From: Candidatus Rokuibacteriota bacterium
GTDB lineage: Bacteria > Methylomirabilota > Methylomirabilia > Rokubacteriales > CSP1-6
DNA: 64,000 nucleotides
Direction of reading: 5' to 3'
Assembly: GCA_016188005.1 (NCBI GenBank)
Contig: JACPIQ010000045.1
Span: forward strand, 1 to 64,000
Shown: piece after piece, positions 57,822 through 64,000 of the stretch
How the letters are laid out: each line of letters starts with the position of its first letter
Position numbering within the stretch: the first letter of the stretch is position 1
Made by a program: the position numbers and the translations under genes
The notes under the pieces: model-generated
The model's input: the letters and a program-made list of their open reading frames with translations, nothing else
Told to the model about the DNA's origin: nothing
The model's database searches: none

Positions 57822-59139
57822 CCCCGGGCGCCCCGCCGAGCGGGGGGTGCGTCCGGCCCGGCTCGTCCTGCTCGCCTACTGCGTGTTCGTCGTCTACGGG
57901 TCCTTCTTCCCCTTCAACTTCACCACCGATCCGGCCCTCATCGGTGCGCAGGCCTCGAAGATCGTGCTTCACCTGTTCGACGTCGGCGGGAAGCGCGCCT
58001 TCTCCATTCCCGACCTCGCCAGCAACGTCTTGCTGGGTCTGCCTGTCGGCCTCCTCCTCGTGGCAGGGAGGATGGTGGGCGGGTCACTTCCCGCGCGCCT
58101 GGCCGGCGTGGCGCTGCTCGAAGCGATGTTCGCGGCTGCCGTGGAGGCTGGCCAGGTCTTCACCCCAGGCCGGACGGCCTCGGCCGTCGACGCGGGGGCG
58201 CAGGTGGCAGGCGCACTCGCCGGCGCGGTGGCCGGGCTGGTGTTGCTCGGGGCGCGGAGCGAGGCCCTCGGGCGCCGGGTTGCCGGGATCATGCGCCGGA
58301 GTCCTGGCATCATCCTCGTGGCGGTGATCGCGCTGGCCCTGGCGGCGGAGTCGCTCTACCCGTATGCGGTGACGCTGGACGTGTCCACGGGCTGGGGAAA
58401 CCTCAAGCGCGGCCAGTGGGCTCCGCTGGCCAGCTTCACTCGCCACTTCTGGGGAGATCTCGTCGTCGAGCGGGGGCTTTCCTATGCGGCCCTTGCCGTC
58501 GCCGCGCGCTCGGCGCTGCGGCCGGCGGCGAGTGGCCGGGCAGGCGCCTGGATCTGGCTCCTCGCCAGCGGGCTCGCGGTGGGCCTCGAGGGAGCCACGC
58601 TCCTGGTCGTGGGTCGATCGCCGAACCTCGATCACGTGATCCTGGGCAGCGCCGGCGCTCTGCTGGGAGCCGTGGTGGTCGAGCCGCTGGCGCGCGCGGG
58701 GTGGGTTCGCGCTCACGCGCCCGCGCTCCTGATCGTGGCCGCCGCGTCGCTGCTGATCTACGAGGAGCTGACGCCCTTCGACTTCGTGCTCTCTCCGGGG
58801 ACCCTGCAGGCGAAGCTCCGGCGGGTCGACTGGATTCCCCTGGGCGCGTACTTCTTCGCGAGCAGCCAGGGCGCGCTCTTCGATCTGGGCAAGAAGGCCC
58901 TGCTCGGAGGTTTTCTCGGCGCAGCCCTCGGAGCCGGGGGGCGCCGCGCTCCGTGGGCGTGGACGCTCGGGCTCGGCGTCCTCCTCGAGGCCGCGCAGCT
59001 GCTCGAGCTCTCGCATGTGCCCTCCACCACGGATGCGCTCACGCTGGCGGCTGGCGCGGCTGCCGGGGCGGCGCTCCTGGCCCGGTACCGGCAACGCCCG
59101 GCGGCGCTGCCGGCGCACGCTCACCCTGTATCGGACTGA
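57802..59139 (+). CDS. Double VanZ-like membrane protein
   Basis: About 445 residues from GTG 57802 (GTG 57814 also possible), overlapping the tsaE stop. The chain holds two VanZ-like units: the first (VVYGSFFPFNFTTDPALIGA, DLASNVLLGLPVGLLL, LEAMFAAAVEAGQVFTPGRT, ASAVDAGAQVAGALAG) and the second (LLIYEELTPFDFVLSPGTLQ, DLGKKALLGGFLGAALG, GVLLEAAQLLELSHVPSTTD, ALTLAAGAAAGA). Each has the E-x-x-Q ... T-D pattern of VanZ. Single VanZ proteins give low-level teicoplanin resistance in some bacteria; the role of double forms is not known. Confidence 0.82.
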   Translation: MRRLVGDPGRPAERGVRPARLVLLAYCVFVVYGSFFPFNFTTDPALIGAQASKIVLHLFDVGGKRAFSIPDLASNVLLGLPVGLLLVAGRMVGGSLPARLAGVALLEAMFAAAVEAGQVFTPGRTASAVDAGAQVAGALAGAVAGLVLLGARSEALGRRVAGIMRRSPGIILVAVIALALAAESLYPYAVTLDVSTGWGNLKRGQWAPLASFTRHFWGDLVVERGLSYAALAVAARSALRPAASGRAGAWIWLLASGLAVGLEGATLLVVGRSPNLDHVILGSAGALLGAVVVEPLARAGWVRAHAPALLIVAAASLLIYEELTPFDFVLSPGTLQAKLRRVDWIPLGAYFFASSQGALFDLGKKALLGGFLGAALGAGGRRAPWAWTLGLGVLLEAAQLLELSHVPSTTDALTLAAGAAAGAALLARYRQRPAALPAHAHPVSD

Positions 59140-59181
59140 CGACATTGACCGGGTTCGGCGCCCCGTGATACCTGGGACGAC

Positions 59182-59868
59182 ATGGCGAGCGGGGCAGGGA
59201 TCGGCGAGTGGCCCGAGGAGGACCGGCCCCGCGAACGGCTCTATCACAAGGGTGCCGAGGCGCTGGCCGATGCCGAGTTGCTGGCCATTCAGCTCGGCTG
59301 CGGGGTGCGGGGGCAGAACGCGGTGGAGCTGGCGCGCGAGATGCTGATCCGGTACGGGTCGCTCTCGGCCCTGGCCGGGCGGGGCGTGGCGGAGCTGGCC
59401 GGGATCCGCGGGGTCGGGCGCGCGAAGGCGGTGCGGCTGGCCTCGGCCTTCGAGCTGACGCGGCGGCTGCGCTCGCGCAATGGCGCCGCGCGGGTGATTC
59501 TGAGCAGGCCCGAGCAGGTCTACGCCCGCTACGGGCCGCTCATGGAGGATCTCGACAAGGAGGTCTTCCGCATCGCGCTGCTGGATGCTCAGAACGGGCT
59601 CGTCAAGGACGTGGTGGTCTCCGAGGGCACGCTCTCTGCCAGCCTCGTGCATCCGAGGGAGGTGTTCAAGCCGGCGCTTCTCGAGCCGGCCGCTTCCCTG
59701 ATCCTCCTGCACAACCACCCGAGCGGTGATCCCACCCCCAGCCGGGAGGATGTCCGGCTCACCCGCCAGCTGGTCGAGTGCTCCCGGCTGCTGGATCTCC
59801 GGATCCACGACCACGTGGTGATCGGGCGGGGCCGCTTCGTGAGCCTTGCCGAGCGCGGTACCCTGTGA
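59182..59868 (+). CDS. radC: RadC family JAB/MPN-domain protein
   Basis: A 228-residue protein. N-terminal UPF0758 helix-hairpin-helix part (ERPRERLYHKGAEALADAEL, LAGIRGVGRAKAVRLASAFE), C-terminal JAMM metalloprotease-like domain with LLDAQNGLVKDVVVSEGTLS, SLVHPREVFKPALLEPAASL and the metal motif HNHPSGDPTPSREDVRLTRQ. Once thought a DNA repair protein; that role is not proven. Confidence 0.94.
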   Translation: MASGAGIGEWPEEDRPRERLYHKGAEALADAELLAIQLGCGVRGQNAVELAREMLIRYGSLSALAGRGVAELAGIRGVGRAKAVRLASAFELTRRLRSRNGAARVILSRPEQVYARYGPLMEDLDKEVFRIALLDAQNGLVKDVVVSEGTLSASLVHPREVFKPALLEPAASLILLHNHPSGDPTPSREDVRLTRQLVECSRLLDLRIHDHVVIGRGRFVSLAERGTL

Positions 59869-59881
59869 AGGGGAGGATGAG

Positions 59882-60325
59882 ATGAAGATCCAGGGCGTGG
59901 GACATGTCGTGCTGAAGGTGCGCGATCTGGAGCGTTCGGTCCGGTTCTACGCGGGCGTGCTCGGACTCAAGGAGGTCGGGCGTCTCGGGAACCGCATGGT
60001 CTTCTTCTCGGCCGGCGTGAACCACCACGACCTGGCCGTGCTCGGCGTGGGACCTGACGCGCCCGCGCCGCCTGCGGGGGCCGTGGGGCTCTACCACGTG
60101 GCCTTCAAGGTCGGCAACTCCCTGGCGGAACTCCGGGAGGCCAAGGCCCTGCTCGACGCGCGCGGAGTGCCCATCCGGGGGCTCAGCGACCACCGCGTGA
60201 GCCAGTCGATCTACACGGAGGACCCCGACGGCAACATGGTGGAGCTGTACGTGGACGCTGACCCGGCCATCTGGGCCGAGGATCCAGCCTCGGTCGCGAC
60301 GGCCGGGCCGCTAGCCCTTGGCTAG
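59882..60325 (+). CDS. VOC-family (glyoxalase/dioxygenase fold) protein
   Basis: A 147-residue protein from ATG 59882. It has the two beta-alpha-beta modules of the family: GVGHVVLKVRDLERSVRFYA, GVLGLKEVGR and HHDLAVLGVG in the first, LYHVAFKVGNSLAELREAKA and YTEDPDGNMVELYVD in the second. Metal ligands His9, His62-63 and Glu in MVELY are in place. The substrate is unknown. Its 3' end overlaps the convergent small gene by 15 nt. Confidence 0.88.
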   Translation: MKIQGVGHVVLKVRDLERSVRFYAGVLGLKEVGRLGNRMVFFSAGVNHHDLAVLGVGPDAPAPPAGAVGLYHVAFKVGNSLAELREAKALLDARGVPIRGLSDHRVSQSIYTEDPDGNMVELYVDADPAIWAEDPASVATAGPLALG

Positions 60326-60553
60326 CCGTTCCACTTCCTTCTTCGACAGGGTCTGGATCCGGGCGAGCAGGGTCTTCACCTTGCGCTCGGATGCATGGTC
60401 GGCGAGGATCAGCTTCTTCGACTTGGTCCCGTTGACGATGTAGGCGACCCAGTCGTCGAGGCGCGGCGTCCCCCGCCAGGCGACGGTGAGCCCGTTGAGC
60501 CGCATCCGTTTCTTGCCCTCGATCTTCGCGAGCGGCTTCCGGCTGGCTTCCAT
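60311..60553 (-). CDS. Small basic hypothetical protein
   Basis: An 80-residue protein from ATG 60553 with GGAGAGGA 8 nt upstream. Lys/Arg-rich, with KIEGKKRMRLNGLTVAWRG, DDWVAYIVNGTKSKKLILAD and RKVKTLLARIQTLSKKEVER. No domain I recognise. A good TTGACA promoter element lies about 140 bp upstream. The alternation of short beta-like and basic helical stretches would suit nucleic-acid binding, but that is a guess. Confidence 0.6.
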   Translation of the reverse strand: MEASRKPLAKIEGKKRMRLNGLTVAWRGTPRLDDWVAYIVNGTKSKKLILADHASERKVKTLLARIQTLSKKEVERLAKG

Positions 60554-60889
60554 GCGTGGAATCCTCTCCTGGCGGTGGTGACGGCGTCCTGCGCCTGCAT
60601 CATGTTCTGCGTCTGCCTCGCAGCCTTCGCGTCGAGCGCCACGGACCCCCGTGCAGCGCACCAAACTTATGGACCCGCGCCAGGGGTGTCAAGGCCTCGT
60701 TTCGCCGCGCCAGATGCGAGCGCGGGCGCGCCGGATTCGCTCCGCCCCCGTCAATGGCGGCTCCTGTGGACGGCCTCCACGCCGTGGACGGCCAGGCCGT
60801 CTGATACGGGCGGCGCGCCCGCGAAGGCGCGTCAGGCCGTCCGATTTTCGCCTCGGTGGATGGCTGTGGATAAGTGGATATCCTGTGGG
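60554..60889. other. 336-bp intergenic stretch with one promoter and a lone DnaA-box match
   Basis: Between the small basic gene and pyrD (both minus strand). It holds the minus-strand promoter at 60664-60692 and one TGTGGATAA (60865-60873), the complement of a perfect DnaA box. No clustered boxes or AT-rich unwinding region is present, so it is not an origin. No coding frame here is convincing. Confidence 0.5.
60664..60692 (-). promoter_or_regulatory. Sigma-70-like promoter of the small basic gene
   Basis: On the minus strand a perfect TTGACA (60692-60687) is followed after exactly 17 bp by TAAGTT (60669-60664), a weak -10. It would give a leader of about 100 nt to ATG 60553. Confidence 0.45.
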
Positions 60890-61879
60890 CTATTTCCCGG
60901 GCGCCAGGAGCTCGTCGAGGATGCGACGGGCCAGGAGTGGCCCCCGGGTGATGAGCCCGGTGAAGTACGCGCAGGCCGTGGCACCGCTCTGGAGTGCCAG
61001 GCGCGCCCTTTCCGGCGTGTCGATGCCGCCGGTCGCGATGATCTCGAGCTCCGCGCCGAAGCGCGCGCGCAGCCGTCGCACGTTCTCGAGCGTCGTGGGA
61101 AAGAGCGCGGGCCCGGAGAGCCCACCGGCCTTCTGCGACAGGCGCGGCTCGTCCACGCGGCGCGTGTTCCCGCAGTTCACGATACCGAGGCCCGCATCCA
61201 GCGCCGCCGGGATGATCTGCTCCTCGTTAGCCTCCCGGTAGTCCGGCGAGACCTTCACGATCACCGGCCTGGTGGTTGCCGCCCGGACGGCCTTGAAGAG
61301 CCGGGCGAGCTCGGAGGGCTTGCGCGACCACTCGTAGACGAGGCGCGTGTTGGGCGAGGAGATGTTGATCTCGACGAGATCGCCGAGCGGAGCGAGCCCC
61401 CGCACCACCTCGACGTGCTCCTCGATGCACTCGCCGGCGGCGGCCACGATGAGGGGAACGCGGTGGGGCAGGCGCGCCAGCGCGCGGCGGTAAGCCTCGA
61501 GGCCCGGGTTCCTGAAGCCGTTGCAGTTCACGAGCCCGGGGCCCTCGGGCGTGCGGATGCGGACGAGGTTGGGGTGCGGGTGGCCGGGGCGCGGGCGGAC
61601 CGTGATGCTCTTGGTGGTCACCGCGCCGAAGCCGAGCCCCATGAGGCGGCGCAGGATGGTCGTGTCGTAGTACATGGAGGAGAGGATCAGCGGGTTCGGC
61701 AGCGTGACCCCTCCGAGCGTCACGGCGAGCCGGGGGTCGGCCCTGCGGAAGACAGACAGCCGGTCGAGCGGGAGCAGCTTGAGCCCCCACTGGCCCAGCG
61801 GAACCGCCACGCGCTCCGGGAGGTGAGAGAGAACGCCGCCGTAAAAGGCGCGGTAGACGAGGTCGGCGGCGGCGGTCAT
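60890..61879 (-). CDS. pyrD: Dihydroorotate dehydrogenase family protein
   Basis: A 329-residue FMN TIM-barrel enzyme from ATG 61879. It resembles the class 2 (quinone-using) enzyme: an N-terminal helical segment that could dip into the membrane (LVYRAFYGGVLSHLPERVAV), VTLGGVTLPNPLILSS, VTTKSITVRPRPGHPHPN, NCNGFRNPGLEAYRRAL, VEINISSPNT with the class 2 Ser, VIVKVSPD, GIVNCGNTRR and EIIATGGIDTPERARLALQS. The first active-site loop differs: SSMYYDTTI where classical enzymes have A-G-F/Y-D-K-N. Pyrimidine synthesis is the likely job but a related dihydropyrimidine role is possible. No pyrimidine genes adjoin. Confidence 0.8.
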   Translation of the reverse strand: MTAAADLVYRAFYGGVLSHLPERVAVPLGQWGLKLLPLDRLSVFRRADPRLAVTLGGVTLPNPLILSSMYYDTTILRRLMGLGFGAVTTKSITVRPRPGHPHPNLVRIRTPEGPGLVNCNGFRNPGLEAYRRALARLPHRVPLIVAAAGECIEEHVEVVRGLAPLGDLVEINISSPNTRLVYEWSRKPSELARLFKAVRAATTRPVIVKVSPDYREANEEQIIPAALDAGLGIVNCGNTRRVDEPRLSQKAGGLSGPALFPTTLENVRRLRARFGAELEIIATGGIDTPERARLALQSGATACAYFTGLITRGPLLARRILDELLAPGK

Positions 61880-62001
61880 CACTCAGGGCTCCCGCCGAGC
61901 ATAAACGATCGGAGCGCTCCGGGCCAGCGCCCGGGCAGGGCCGCGCCACCTTTCACCGCGCCTTCGTTGACTCGCTGAGGGGGCTCCGATACAGTGGCTG
62001 C

Positions 62002-62418
62002 ATGACACGCGCGGTCAGCGCCGAGCAAGTCGCTCAGCGCCTCGCGGACCTTCCGGCAGACATCCCCGCGCTCGAGCTCCTCGTGCTATTCGGATCGGCG
62101 GCCAAGGGTCGGGCCAGCGCCGGTAGCGACGTCGATCTCGCCGTCAGATGCCAGGGCGCGGCCGACGTCGACGCCCTTTACCTCGCCATCGCCCCGCGGC
62201 TCGCGAGCGACCGTGTGGACCTGGTGGACCTTCGTCGCGCCGGGCCCTTGCTGGCCTTCGAGGTGGCCCGGACAGGCAAGCTCCTCTTCGAACGGCGCTC
62301 CGGAGCCTTCCGGGAGTTCCAGTCGCTGGCCTCACGCCGCTACTGCGACGCCGAGAAGCTCCGCCGCTCCCAGCGGCGGGCCATCCAGCTGTTTCTCGAA
62401 CGGGTGGGACTGGCGTGA
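62002..62418 (+). CDS. mntA: MNT-type nucleotidyltransferase antitoxin
   Basis: A 138-residue minimal nucleotidyltransferase. The motif LFGSAAKGRASAGSDVDLAV (GSX10DXD) is intact, with a third Asp region in DRVDLVDLRRAG. In characterised MntA-HepT pairs this enzyme inactivates the toxin by adding AMP units to a Tyr. Its GTGA end overlaps the toxin start, so the two are coupled. A tRNA gene follows the pair. Confidence 0.88.
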   Translation: MTRAVSAEQVAQRLADLPADIPALELLVLFGSAAKGRASAGSDVDLAVRCQGAADVDALYLAIAPRLASDRVDLVDLRRAGPLLAFEVARTGKLLFERRSGAFREFQSLASRRYCDAEKLRRSQRRAIQLFLERVGLA

Positions 62419-62849
62419 GTCCGGTGGACGCGGCCGTGATCCGGCGAAAGCTCGGGCACATCATCGCCTCTCTCGACGGCCTGCGCCCGATCGCTGACCT
62501 GAGCCTCCTCGAGTACCGCGCCCGCTTCTACGAGCGCAAGGCCGCGGAGCGGATCCTGCAGGAGGCCATCGAGGCCGCTCTCGACATCAACGCCCACCTG
62601 ATCGCGGAGGGCGGGGGCGAAATTCCCGACGACTACTACGGTGGGTTCGTGAGGATCGGGCAGATGGGAATCGTCGCTGTCGGGCTCGCCGATTCGCTGG
62701 CTCCATCAGCCGGACTCAGGAACCGGCTGGTTCACGAGTACGAGGCTCTCGACGACGCCAAGGTGCTGGGGGCCATCCGGACGACCCTGGAGGTCTACCC
62801 GCGCTACGTGCAAGCCATCGAGGCCCATCTCTCCAAGGCCGGTCTGTAG
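62415..62849 (+). CDS. hepT: HEPN-domain RNase toxin (HepT family)
   Basis: A 144-residue all-helical protein from GTG 62415, coupled to mntA. The HEPN signature is RNRLVHEYE: Arg-X4-His followed by Glu-Tyr, which is both the RNase active site and the RX4HXY Tyr that MntA modifies. Other family features are AAERILQEAIEAALDINAHL and GLRNRLVHEYEALDDAKV. This is a type VII toxin-antitoxin arrangement by analogy to known pairs. Confidence 0.88.
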   Translation: MSPVDAAVIRRKLGHIIASLDGLRPIADLSLLEYRARFYERKAAERILQEAIEAALDINAHLIAEGGGEIPDDYYGGFVRIGQMGIVAVGLADSLAPSAGLRNRLVHEYEALDDAKVLGAIRTTLEVYPRYVQAIEAHLSKAGL

Positions 62850-62895
62850 CTCCGAGTGTCCTCCTCCGATCAGCTGGGCTCCCGGCCGTGAGGAG

Positions 62896-62924
62896 TTGAC
62901 GATCATCCACCGACGCTGTAGATT
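62896..62924 (+). promoter_or_regulatory. Sigma-70 promoter of tRNA-Val
   Basis: TTGACG (62896-62901), 17-bp spacer, TAGATT (62919-62924). The start would fall about 3 bp before the mature tRNA 5' end. Confidence 0.65.
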
Positions 62925-62933
62925 TCCTCACGC

Positions 62934-63009
62934 GGACGATTAGCTCAGTTGGCAGAGCACCGGCCTCACATGCCGGGGGTCACTGGTTCAAGTCCAGTAT
63001 CGTCCACCA
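62934..63009 (+). tRNA. tRNA-Val (anticodon CAC)
   Basis: Acceptor stem GGACGAT/ATCGTCC, D arm TAGCTCAGTTGGCAGAGCA, anticodon stem CCGGC/GCCGG with loop CTCACAT (anticodon CAC at 62967-62969), T arm ACTGGTTCAAGTCCAGT, and an encoded ACCA 3' end. It reads GUG, a frequent Val codon in this GC-rich genome. Confidence 0.97.
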
Positions 63010-63016
63010 GATCCGA

Positions 63017-63048
63017 CGCGGAGCGCGCAGGCGCTCCGCGTTCTTCTT
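63017..63048 (+). terminator. Rho-independent terminator after tRNA-Val
   Basis: Nine-bp perfect stem CGCGGAGCG/CGCTCCGCG with a 6-nt loop, followed by TTCTTCTT. It begins 8 nt after the tRNA CCA end. Confidence 0.85.
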
Positions 63049-63301
63049 CGAGCGCCAGGCCCGTTGTCCCGGTGGCCCCGATCGTGCAGGCCTTCGTCTC
63101 CGGCCGGTGCGGGAGCGCACCCGGCAATTCTTGCGTGGTCGCGCAGCCGCGGGTCGGCGAGACGCGGCGACCGCCGGAAAGGCGGCGGGCGGAGAAATCA
63201 CCCATGATAGACTGCAGAGCGCGGACGCCCGAGATGCGCGCTTCGACGATCCACCAACCAGAGCCCGGGAGCATGCTCCCCCAGCCAGAGAGGTGCCAGG
63301 C

Positions 63302-64000
63302 GTGAACGCTATCTGCACGCGCGCGCTCCGCGTCGTCGCAACGGTTGTCGTCGTGGCCACGCTCCTGACGCTGGCCGGGTGCGGCCAGAGCCCCGAGGTC
63401 AAGAAGCAGAAGGCGGTCGAGCGGGCCGAGCAGTATCTCAAGGACGGAAAGCCCAACGAGGCCATCATCGAGCTGCGCACTGCGCTGCAGGTGGACAAGG
63501 ACTTCGTCCCCGCGCTGCACGCTCTGGGCCGGGCGTACTCGGCCAAGGCGTGGTACGCCGATGCCGCGCGAGAGCTGAGCCGCGCCCAGGCGCTGGCGCC
63601 GGACTCGGTGCCCGTGGCCACGCAGCTCGGGCGCGTGCTGGTGGAGCTGGGCGCCTGGTCGGATGCCGAGGCTGCCGCGGAGGTGGTTCTCTCGCGGGAG
63701 CCGGGGAGCGCGGACGGGGTCTTCGTCCGAGCGGCCACGCTCCTCGGACAGCGCCGGCTCGAGGAGGCGCTGGCAGTGCTGGAGACAGCCTCGCGGGGTG
63801 GTGTGACGTCGACGCCCGAGCTGCAGAGCGTGCGCGCCGAGGTCCTGCTCCTCCAGGGGAAGCCGCAAGAGGCCGAGCAGGTATACCAGGCGGTCATCGC
63901 CAGCAACCCGAAGGACGCTCGGAGCCTCGCCGGGCTCGCGGGGATCCTGCTTGCCCGCGGGAAGCCCGACGAGGCGGCCCGGCTCTACGCCGATGCGCGG
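63302..64000 (+). CDS. PrsT-like TPR lipoprotein, paralogue (3' end outside window)
   Basis: The frame is open from GTG 63302 to the window end (233 codons seen). The signal ALRVVATVVVVATLLTLAGC has a clear lipobox LAGC. The start of the mature protein (SPEVKKQKAVERAEQYLKDG, IIELRTALQVDKDFVPALHA) matches the large TPR lipoprotein at 11787 (SETPAVRKQRSLERGLRYQ, VIELRNALQIAPDFVPALQA) in order and spacing, so the two are paralogues. TPR units follow to the end. No TGTCSG-N4-CTTTACG site or good -24/-12 element is seen in the 250 bp upstream, so it may be regulated differently. Confidence 0.85.
   Translation, partial: MNAICTRALRVVATVVVVATLLTLAGCGQSPEVKKQKAVERAEQYLKDGKPNEAIIELRTALQVDKDFVPALHALGRAYSAKAWYADAARELSRAQALAPDSVPVATQLGRVLVELGAWSDAEAAAEVVLSREPGSADGVFVRAATLLGQRRLEEALAVLETASRGGVTSTPELQSVRAEVLLLQGKPQEAEQVYQAVIASNPKDARSLAGLAGILLARGKPDEAARLYADAR

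Noticed and set aside
60865-60873. Perfect DnaA box, possible replication origin
   Set aside because: Only one box, no cluster, no AT-rich region, no dnaA/dnaN nearby.
63073-63089. GG-N10-GC sequence (GTGGCCCCGATCGTGCA) as sigma-54 promoter for the second PrsT-like gene
   Set aside because: -24 half is poor, it lies over 200 bp from the start codon, and no activator motif accompanies it.

Overview
The window is GC-rich (third codon positions are almost always G or C), gene-dense bacterial DNA with many GTG starts and ATGA/GTGA start-stop overlaps. The gene mix is a GspE/GspF pair, PEP-CTERM proteins with a PrsT-like TPR lipoprotein, corrinoid salvage, carboxyltransferase and E1 dehydrogenase subunits, and an ftsH-folP-cdaA-cdaR-glmM-acpS block. 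This suggests a free-living Gram-negative, quite possibly an uncultivated soil or sediment lineage such as Rokubacteria/Methylomirabilota. The placement is an inference from gene content and style; no rRNA gene is present to prove it.

Layout. 1-4.1 kb: end of an IS66 transposase, a small zinc-ribbon ORF and an Rhs/YD-repeat gene cut short at its 3' end. 4.3-10.1 kb (minus strand): gspF, gspE and a membrane spermidine-synthase-like/TPR fusion. 10.2-15 kb: a PEP-CTERM protein divergent from a large PrsT-like TPR lipoprotein, with sigma-54-type promoter elements between them. 15-19.8 kb: aroQ, an ECF sigma factor fused to an exported domain, an acyl-CoA carboxyltransferase, cobS and cobC, the last two joined by a small inverted-repeat element. 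19.8-25.4 kb: an oligopeptide-type ABC importer (binding protein plus two permeases) and E1 alpha/beta dehydrogenase subunits. 25.5-28.2 kb: a 59-residue PEP-CTERM mini-protein under its own sigma-54 promoter, then a GMC oxidoreductase with its small subunit. 28.2-34.5 kb: DoxX, DUF3047, an S4 protein, a TMTC-like membrane/TPR protein, an MFS transporter and an OB-fold lipoprotein. 34.5-45.7 kb: two cobalamin riboswitches controlling cobU-cobT-cbiA-btuF-btuC-btuD and btuB-cbiZ-tonB-cbiB, ending in a gutted cobQ. 45.7-59.1 kb: argS, a SPOR protein, hpt, ftsH, folP, cdaA, cdaR, glmM, acpS, a lipoprotein, nnrDE, tsaE and a double VanZ protein. 59.1-64 kb: radC, a VOC protein, pyrD, an MntA-HepT pair, tRNA-Val(CAC) and the start of a second PrsT-like lipoprotein.

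How the parts work together. The B12 genes form a complete-looking import and remodelling route: BtuB/TonB bring corrinoids through the outer membrane and BtuFCD through the inner membrane. CbiZ trims cobinamide to cobyric acid, CbiB re-attaches the aminopropanol arm, and CobU, CobT, CobS and CobC build the nucleotide loop. Corrin-ring genes are absent here and cobQ is reduced to its two ends, which fits salvage.

The most interesting signal is regulatory. Both PEP-CTERM genes have good -24/-12 elements, and each is preceded, exactly 64 bp upstream in the same orientation, by the motif TGTCSG-N4-CTTTACG. A third copy faces the prsT-like gene. This is what an enhancer-binding regulator of the PrsR type would leave, although no regulator or exosortase gene lies in the window.
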